Shown here: in pieces, positions 34,936 to 39,637 of the stretch
How positions within the stretch are numbered: position 1 is the first letter of the stretch
Layout: the number at the start of each line of letters is the position of its first letter
Assembly: GCA_003225215.1 (NCBI GenBank)
Contig: QIBC01000013.1
Coordinates: 1-39,637 of the forward strand
Direction of reading: 5' to 3'
From: Acidobacteriota bacterium
Lineage (GTDB): Bacteria; Acidobacteriota; Terriglobia; Terriglobales; Acidobacteriaceae
DNA: 39,637 nucleotides
Program-made: the position numbers and the translations under genes
The notes under the pieces: generated by a model
Databases searched by the model: none
What the model was told of the DNA's origin: nothing
The model's input: the letters and a program-made list of their open reading frames with translations, nothing else

Positions 34936-36781
34936 ATGAAGACTTCAATTACGAGCGACAAGACGTATCCATGTGAAAAGAGGAAAAGCTGTGAGCTTTC
35001 CTGCAAAAACGTTTTGTTGTTGATGCTCTCGCTGTCGCTTTGCGGAATCGCTGCTGCGCAGTCTAGCTACGAACTACGCTCGCCCGACAATCGAATCCAA
35101 GTCAAGATTCGCGCCGCCGAGAAAATACAGTATGACGTGCTCCTCGGTGGGAGAACGCTGCTCGAGAACAGTACGTTTTCTCTCGACGTCGAGCATAAGG
35201 CGCTGGGTTTGCAACCGAAGGTGGTGGAGGCGAAGGAGCGGGCTAACGATGAGGTAATCAAGCCAACGGTACGCCAGAAGTTTGCGCAGATTCGCGACAA
35301 CTACAAGGAATTGCGCTTGACTATGGACGGCGGGTACTCGGTCGCCTTCCGTGCTTACAACGAGGGCGTTGCCTATCGCGTGGAGACGGGGTTTGCATTG
35401 CAGCAGGTGAAGGTCTATGGCGAGCAGGACAACTGGAATTTCCCCAGCAATTTCGTGGTGTATTACCCCCAAGAAGACAGCTTCTTCTCCCACAACGAAC
35501 GAAAATATCTGCCGCAATTCCTGACCGGAATCGGTCCGGGATCGCTGGCCACACTGCCCGCCGTTGTGGATGCGCGAGGGACAAAGATCGCGATTGCTGA
35601 ATCCGACGTAGAAGATTATCCCGGGATGTGGTTGCGCGGCATCACAGGGAATGGCCTCGCTGCGGCTTTCCCGCCGTATCCATTGAAGGAGAAGCTGGAG
35701 GGCGACCGTGACTTCAAGGTCGTCGAGAGCGCCGACTACATCGCAGTCACTTCCGGGACGCGGACTTTTCCCTGGAGAGTGTTGGGCATCGCGGAAAGAG
35801 ATGGCGATCTGCTGACAAACCAGTTGGTCTGGCTGTTGGAGAAGCCGTCGCAACTGCAGGACACTTCCTGGATCAAGCCCGGCAAAGTGTCGTGGGACTG
35901 GTGGAATGCCAACAACATTTCCGGTGTTGACTTCAAATCGGGAATCAACACGCAGACTTACAAGTACTACATCGACTTTGCCGCAAAGTACGGAATCCCG
36001 TATGTAATCCTCGACGAGGGCTGGTACAAGCTAGGCAATGTTCTTGACGTTGTTCCCGAAATCAACATGGAAGAGCTGACCGCTTACGCGAAGCAGAAGA
36101 ATGTCGGGATCATTCTGTGGGTCGTCTGGAAGACGCTCGACGATCAACTGATTCCAGCACTCGATCAGTATGAGAAGTGGGGCGTCAGGGGCATCAAAGT
36201 CGATTTCATGCAGCGCAGCGATCAGCTGGTAATGAATTTTTACAGCAAGGTAAGCAGGGAAGCCGCGAAGCGCAAGATGCTGGTGGATTTCGCCCGGCGC
36301 AATGCGTAATGCGTCGAAGTCAAGCTTCGCGCCGCTCTTCGCGCAGCCGATGTCGCTGGGTACACGCTGCCATCAGCTTGCTATCTATGTCGTTTATGAA
36401 AGCCCACTGCAGATGTTGGCGGACAGCCCTTCAAGCTACCTGCGTGAGCCCGAAGCCATGGAATTTCTTGCTGCGGTCCCCACGGAATGGGATGAGACCA
36501 AAGTGCTCGATGGGCGCATTGCCGACTATGTCGTAGTCGCCAGAAGAAACGGACGCGACTGGTATATCGGCGCGATGACCGACTGGACTCCACGTAGCCT
36601 TAATATCGACTTGTCCTTCCTGCCCGAGGGAAGTTTCACGATCGACGCTTACCAGGATGGGATCAACGCAGATAAGTGGGCGAGCGACTACAAGAAGACG
36701 AGCAGTCGCGTGAACAGAGGGACAAAAATGACCATCAAGCTCGCACCCGGAGGCGGATGGGCGGCGAGAATCCATCCTTAA
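34936..36781 (+). pseudogene. GH97 glycoside hydrolase broken by an internal out-of-frame deletion
   Basis: The first frame (34936-36309) carries a signal-like N-terminus (hydrophobic LLLMLSLSLCGIAAAQ), the GH97 N-terminal beta domain (YELRSPDNRIQVKI) and most of the barrel (WDWWNANN, PYVILDEGWY, GIILWVVWKTL, GIKVDFMQRSDQ, MLVDF). It then runs into ARRNA-stop. The rest continues in another frame from about 36289 (SPGAMRNASKSSFAP, then GTRCHQLAIYVVYESPLQML, to the end at 36781). Intact GH97 proteins have about 60 residues between MLVDF-HGA and TPG-x-x-RNA, including the R-x-G-V-x-G-x-E-Y segment with a catalytic Glu. Their absence and the frame change mean a deletion of roughly 170-200 bp. The total coding content is short of the usual 640-700 residues. 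The product should be inactive unless this is an assembly error. Confidence 0.83.
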
Positions 36782-36859
36782 GCCGTGACAAAATTGAAGC
36801 ACTAGGGAAGGGCATCGGCTTCACAGTTGCGGAAAAACAATTGTGGAATTCTCGAAACT

Positions 36860-37036
36860 GTCATCCTGAGGCCCGTCTTTGGCCGAAGGATCTCCCGAAA
36901 TGAATCAGACTTGATTGCTGCATCCTGGCTCTTTCAGGAAGATCTTCGCCGAAGTGCCGCGACACGGCATGTAGGTTCCAATCATTGCGGGGACCCCTTC
37001 GACAAGTTCAGGGCCAAAGACGGGCCTCAAGATGAC
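36860..37036. repeat. Inverted-repeat element A (25-bp arms, MITE-like or REP-like)
   Basis: The left arm 36860-36884 and right arm 37012-37036 are reverse complements with one mismatch over 25 bp; the arm reads GTCATC(C/T)TGAGG then CCCGTCTTTGGCC. The 127-bp centre has no open reading frame of note. The form suggests a small non-autonomous repeat or extragenic palindrome; copies elsewhere in the genome would be needed to prove it. Confidence 0.75.
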
Positions 37037-37083
37037 AGCGGCAGAGTTGACAGGATGTTATCCCACAGCATTTTCCGCAGCCT

Positions 37084-37233
37084 GTTAAGCCGTGCCGCTA
37101 ACGAACAATAAGACTCCCGGCTTTTAGCGGCTGAGGTTCCGTCGGCCCGGGAATCACTGGACCAAATGAAAGGCTTTACCTCAGCGGCTAAAGCCGGAGA
37201 AAAGTGACGGGCCAACTTAACGGCACGGCTAAA
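37084..37233. repeat. Inverted-repeat element B (nested imperfect palindromes)
   Basis: The inner arms 37117-37137 (CCGGCTTTTAGCGGCTGAGG...) and 37178-37197 (ACCTCAGCGGCTAAAGCCGG) pair with one 1-nt offset and one mismatch. Outer arms around 37084-37102 and 37215-37233 (TTAAGCCGTGCCGCTAA against TTAACGGCACGGCTAAA) also pair imperfectly. Both arms share a GGCTAAAGCC-like core, suggesting an extragenic repeat family. Confidence 0.65.
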
Positions 37234-37283
37234 AGCCGATGCCCCTCCCTAAGTCATCGCCGGTACTGACAGGCGTCAACTGA

Positions 37284-39413
37284 CTACTTCCCGCTGGTTT
37301 CGTTCCACAGAAACGCCAACTCATCCGCAGTGTCGTTGACTAGTTGCTGAATCGAGACTCCCGAGCTGTGTCCCGCTTTGAGCTCGTAGTGCAGCAGCAC
37401 GGGGCGATCGCTTCCATCCTCGGCCTGCAGCAGCGCGGTCATCTTGCGGGCATGCAGTGGAGCCACGCGCGTATCTGAGTCCCCACTGTTCAGCATGATC
37501 GCCGGGTATCTTGTGCCCGGTTTCACGTTCTGGTAGGGCGAGTACTTGATCAGGTATGCGTATTGATCGGGTTCGTCGGCCGATCCGTATTCCGAAGTCC
37601 ACCAACGCCCGACCAGGAACTTGTGGAAGCGAATCATGTCGAGCAGCGGATAGCCAACCCAAATCGCTCCGAACAGATCCGGACGCTGCGTGAGCGCGGC
37701 GCCCATCAGCAGGCCACCGTTGGAGCGGCCGCGAATGGCGAGTCGCGCGGCCGAAGTGTACTTGTTTGTGACCAGGTACTCGGCGGCGGAGAAGAAATCG
37801 TCAAAGACGTTTTGCTTCTTCTCGAACATGCCCGCTTTGTGCCAGGCTTCGCCGTACTCGCCTCCACCGCGCAGGTTGGGCTGCGCATAGAAGCCGCCTT
37901 GCTCCATCCACCAGGCGTATTCGGGATTCCAATGCGCAGTCTGAGAAAGCAGGAAGCCGCCATACGCATACATGAGAGTGGGCACGCTTCCGTTCTGCTT
38001 GAGGCCCTTCTTCGACGAAATAAACATCGGCACACGAGTGCCGTCTTTCGAGTTGTAGAAGACCTGCTTCACTTCATACGCGTCAGAGTTGAACGGGACT
38101 TTGGGCTTGGCGAAGACCTCGGCCTTTCCGGTAGAGACATCGTAGTGATAAATCCCCGGAGGGATGTTGAAGGAGTCGAAGGTGTAAAAGCCGTGCGTCG
38201 AGTCCTCGCGCCCAAAGACTTCAGTAGCCGAGCCCAGAGCGGGATACGTAATCGTGCCGGTTTGTTTCCCATCAAGCGTGAAAATCCGCGTCTGCGTCAC
38301 GACATCGTGAAGTCCGGTGACGAAGAGCTTGCCGCCGACGATTGAGATTCCCGAAATGGCGTCTTTGCCTTCGGGAACGACTACCTGCCACTTGTCAGGA
38401 GCGGGATCGTTCATGCTGATTTTGACCACGCGATAGTTTTCAGCCTGGTAGTCGGTCAGCACATAAAGATCGTCGTCATAGTTCACCGGCGTGAATCTGC
38501 TGTCGATGCCGTGGATCATCTCGCGCAGTTCGGAGCCGGGCTTGCGCAGGTCTTTGGCGTAGATGTCCACGCGCTTGGCCGGCACTCCGTGACCTACGGC
38601 GATCAGCAGATATCGTCCGTTCTCGGTGATGTCGGGAGAGATGAGCTCCATTTGTCCGAACTTCTCGCCTTTGTATTCCTTGCCGAAAACCAGCTGATCC
38701 GATTCCACCGGGGTCCCGATAGGGTGGTAGTAGACGATCGTGCCTGTTGGCTCGTACTTCGCGTAATAAAGCCCCTGCTTGTCGGGAGCGAGACTCACGC
38801 CGCTGTAGCGTGCGCGCGGCAGCACGTCAGCCAGGTCCTTGCGGTTCGGCACATCCATCAGATGAACGGTTTGCTCGTCGGCTCCGCCTTCCCGTACTCC
38901 ATACACGAGAAGCGAAGCGTCCATCGAAAGGTCATTGATGTGCACCGACGTATTCTGATCGGCGCTCAATTTGGTGGCATCGATCAGCCGCTCATCGCCG
39001 CCATGCAAGCCTTTGCGGATGTAAATCGATGCCTGGTTCTCGTCCGGCAAGCGCTTGGAGTAGAAGTAGACGTCGTTGCGCTCGATAGGGATCCCAATCG
39101 TCTCGATATGCTCGAGTTCAGTGAGACGCTTAACAATCTCCGGCCGCACCTTTACCTGCGATAGATACTGCTGCGTGTAATGCATCTGCGAGTCGATCCA
39201 CGCGCGCGTCTCCGGGCTCGTCTGATCTTCAAGCCAGCGATAGGGATCGGTAACAGAGTGTCCCGAAACGGTATCAGTCACGGGCTTGGCTTCTGTCGGA
39301 GGCGGAGGTGGGAGCGTAATGCCGTGGCCTCCGTGAACTTCCTTTTGTGGAAGATCGGCAGCAAGCGATGCAAGGGAAAACAGCGCGCAGATGAGAAGAA
39401 GCCGGATTTTCAT
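37284..39413 (-). CDS. Secreted prolyl oligopeptidase-family peptidase (S9A)
   Basis: A serine peptidase that cleaves peptides after proline. From ATG 39413 it has a signal peptide (MKIRLLLICALFSLASLAAD), then the S9A N-terminal segment (DPYRWLEDQTSPETRAWI), a beta-propeller domain (about residues 70-420) and the C-terminal alpha/beta-hydrolase domain. The catalytic Ser564 is in IRGRSNGGLLMG; the acid is in NSGDSDTRVAPLHARKM and the histidine in LKAGHSSGVS near the end. The 22-residue upstream extension in the same frame (from 39479) is encoded by a 7-bp tandem repeat and should not be translated. It is likely monocistronic on the minus strand, between repeat elements on both sides. Confidence 0.93.
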   Translation of the reverse strand: MKIRLLLICALFSLASLAADLPQKEVHGGHGITLPPPPPTEAKPVTDTVSGHSVTDPYRWLEDQTSPETRAWIDSQMHYTQQYLSQVKVRPEIVKRLTELEHIETIGIPIERNDVYFYSKRLPDENQASIYIRKGLHGGDERLIDATKLSADQNTSVHINDLSMDASLLVYGVREGGADEQTVHLMDVPNRKDLADVLPRARYSGVSLAPDKQGLYYAKYEPTGTIVYYHPIGTPVESDQLVFGKEYKGEKFGQMELISPDITENGRYLLIAVGHGVPAKRVDIYAKDLRKPGSELREMIHGIDSRFTPVNYDDDLYVLTDYQAENYRVVKISMNDPAPDKWQVVVPEGKDAISGISIVGGKLFVTGLHDVVTQTRIFTLDGKQTGTITYPALGSATEVFGREDSTHGFYTFDSFNIPPGIYHYDVSTGKAEVFAKPKVPFNSDAYEVKQVFYNSKDGTRVPMFISSKKGLKQNGSVPTLMYAYGGFLLSQTAHWNPEYAWWMEQGGFYAQPNLRGGGEYGEAWHKAGMFEKKQNVFDDFFSAAEYLVTNKYTSAARLAIRGRSNGGLLMGAALTQRPDLFGAIWVGYPLLDMIRFHKFLVGRWWTSEYGSADEPDQYAYLIKYSPYQNVKPGTRYPAIMLNSGDSDTRVAPLHARKMTALLQAEDGSDRPVLLHYELKAGHSSGVSIQQLVNDTADELAFLWNETSGK

Positions 39414-39440
39414 GAGCAAAGTTTTACCACGAACCGCGGA

Positions 39441-39482
39441 GCAATAGGCGATAAGCGATAGGCAATAGGCTACAAGCAATAG
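39441..39482. repeat. Six tandem 7-bp repeats upstream of the S9 peptidase
   Basis: Consecutive heptamers GCAATAG, GCGATAA, GCGATAG, GCAATAG, GCTACAA, GCAATAG fill 39441-39482. They lie 28 bp upstream of the peptidase ATG, within its leader or promoter, and account for the apparent N-terminal extension of its reading frame. Length change here could alter expression. Confidence 0.8.
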
Positions 39483-39488
39483 CTAGGA

Positions 39489-39596
39489 ACGGAGCGTCCG
39501 GGCGCCCTCGCCCGGCGTGCTGAATGCATCGACGAGGAACTATCGAGCGTTGAAGTCCGACGCAGTACGCCGGGCGGGGGCGTCCGGACACTCCGT
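39489..39596. repeat. Inverted-repeat element C (33-bp GC-rich arms)
   Basis: The left arm 39489-39521 and right arm 39564-39596 are reverse complements with four mismatches over 33 bp; the arms contain GTCCGG and CGCCCGGCGT. The 42-bp centre is unremarkable. It lies just upstream of the heptamer repeats and resembles a mobile extragenic repeat or a large stem-loop. Confidence 0.75.
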
Positions 39597-39637
39597 TTAC
39601 GTAACGCTGACTTCCTCATACGTCCCATACACTTCCC

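Larger units (their letters stand above)
36782..37283. other. 502-bp intergenic region containing two inverted-repeat elements
   Basis: It separates the converging GH97 remnant and S9 peptidase genes. No gene with family features is visible; it is mostly occupied by the two repeat elements listed separately. I see no consensus terminator with a T-run. Confidence 0.7.

Noticed and set aside
37563-39164. Long + strand open frames (260 and 217 codons) within the S9 peptidase gene
   Set aside because: They are antisense to a clearly conserved peptidase, show no family motif and are typical shadows of codon bias.
39414-39479. N-terminal extension of the S9 peptidase
   Set aside because: It is encoded by the 7-bp tandem repeat, and the normal signal peptide begins at ATG 39413.

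Overview
The window reads as bacterial chromosome at moderate GC, most likely from a soil Acidobacteriota (Terriglobia-like) lineage. That assignment is an inference from the gene mix (an exosortase-A-style exopolysaccharide gene set, secreted IPT/TIG proteins, secreted glycosidases and S8/S9 peptidases) and from the intergenic inverted repeats. No rRNA, tRNA or taxonomic marker gene is present to confirm it.

Region 1 (about 1-12,500, all + strand) is a surface or exopolysaccharide cluster. After the 3' end of a beta-propeller-like protein come a polysaccharide deacetylase with an extra N-terminal domain, an O-antigen-ligase/polymerase-type membrane protein, two GT4 glycosyltransferases, a third glycosyltransferase broken by an internal deletion, a heparinase II/III-type protein, a glutamine-dependent asparagine-synthase-type amidotransferase and a YdcF/DUF218 membrane protein. 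This is close to the gene set that accompanies exosortase A (XrtA/EpsH), but no exosortase is visible.

Region 2 (12,551-28,565, + strand) is a compact non-ribosomal peptide module placed inside that cluster. It contains a phosphopantetheinyl transferase, a free-standing A-PCP didomain with a leucine-type code, a cytochrome P450, a free-standing condensation-like domain, a C-A-PCP protein with a serine-type code and an exact 384-bp internal tandem duplication, two overlapping alpha/beta-hydrolases without a canonical GxSxG serine, a 1016-residue protein that looks like PRTase + kinase-like + HAD phosphatase, and a Wzx-type flippase. There is no thioesterase. My working model is that a short, possibly beta-hydroxylated peptide is built on carrier proteins and attached to, or exported with, the polysaccharide. 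This is an inference and the most novel aspect of the window.

Region 3 (28,672-39,637) is more ordinary: a secreted nucleoside-hydrolase-like protein with three IPT/TIG repeats, a strong terminator, a convergent S8 peptidase plus a small regulatory-like protein, a GlsB/YeaQ membrane protein, a GH29 alpha-L-fucosidase followed by a GH97 gene broken by internal deletion, an intergenic stretch full of inverted repeats, and a prolyl oligopeptidase (S9A).

Three genes (one glycosyltransferase, the GH97 gene and the serine NRPS) carry internal deletions or a duplication. Either this locus is decaying or rearranging, or part of this is assembly error.
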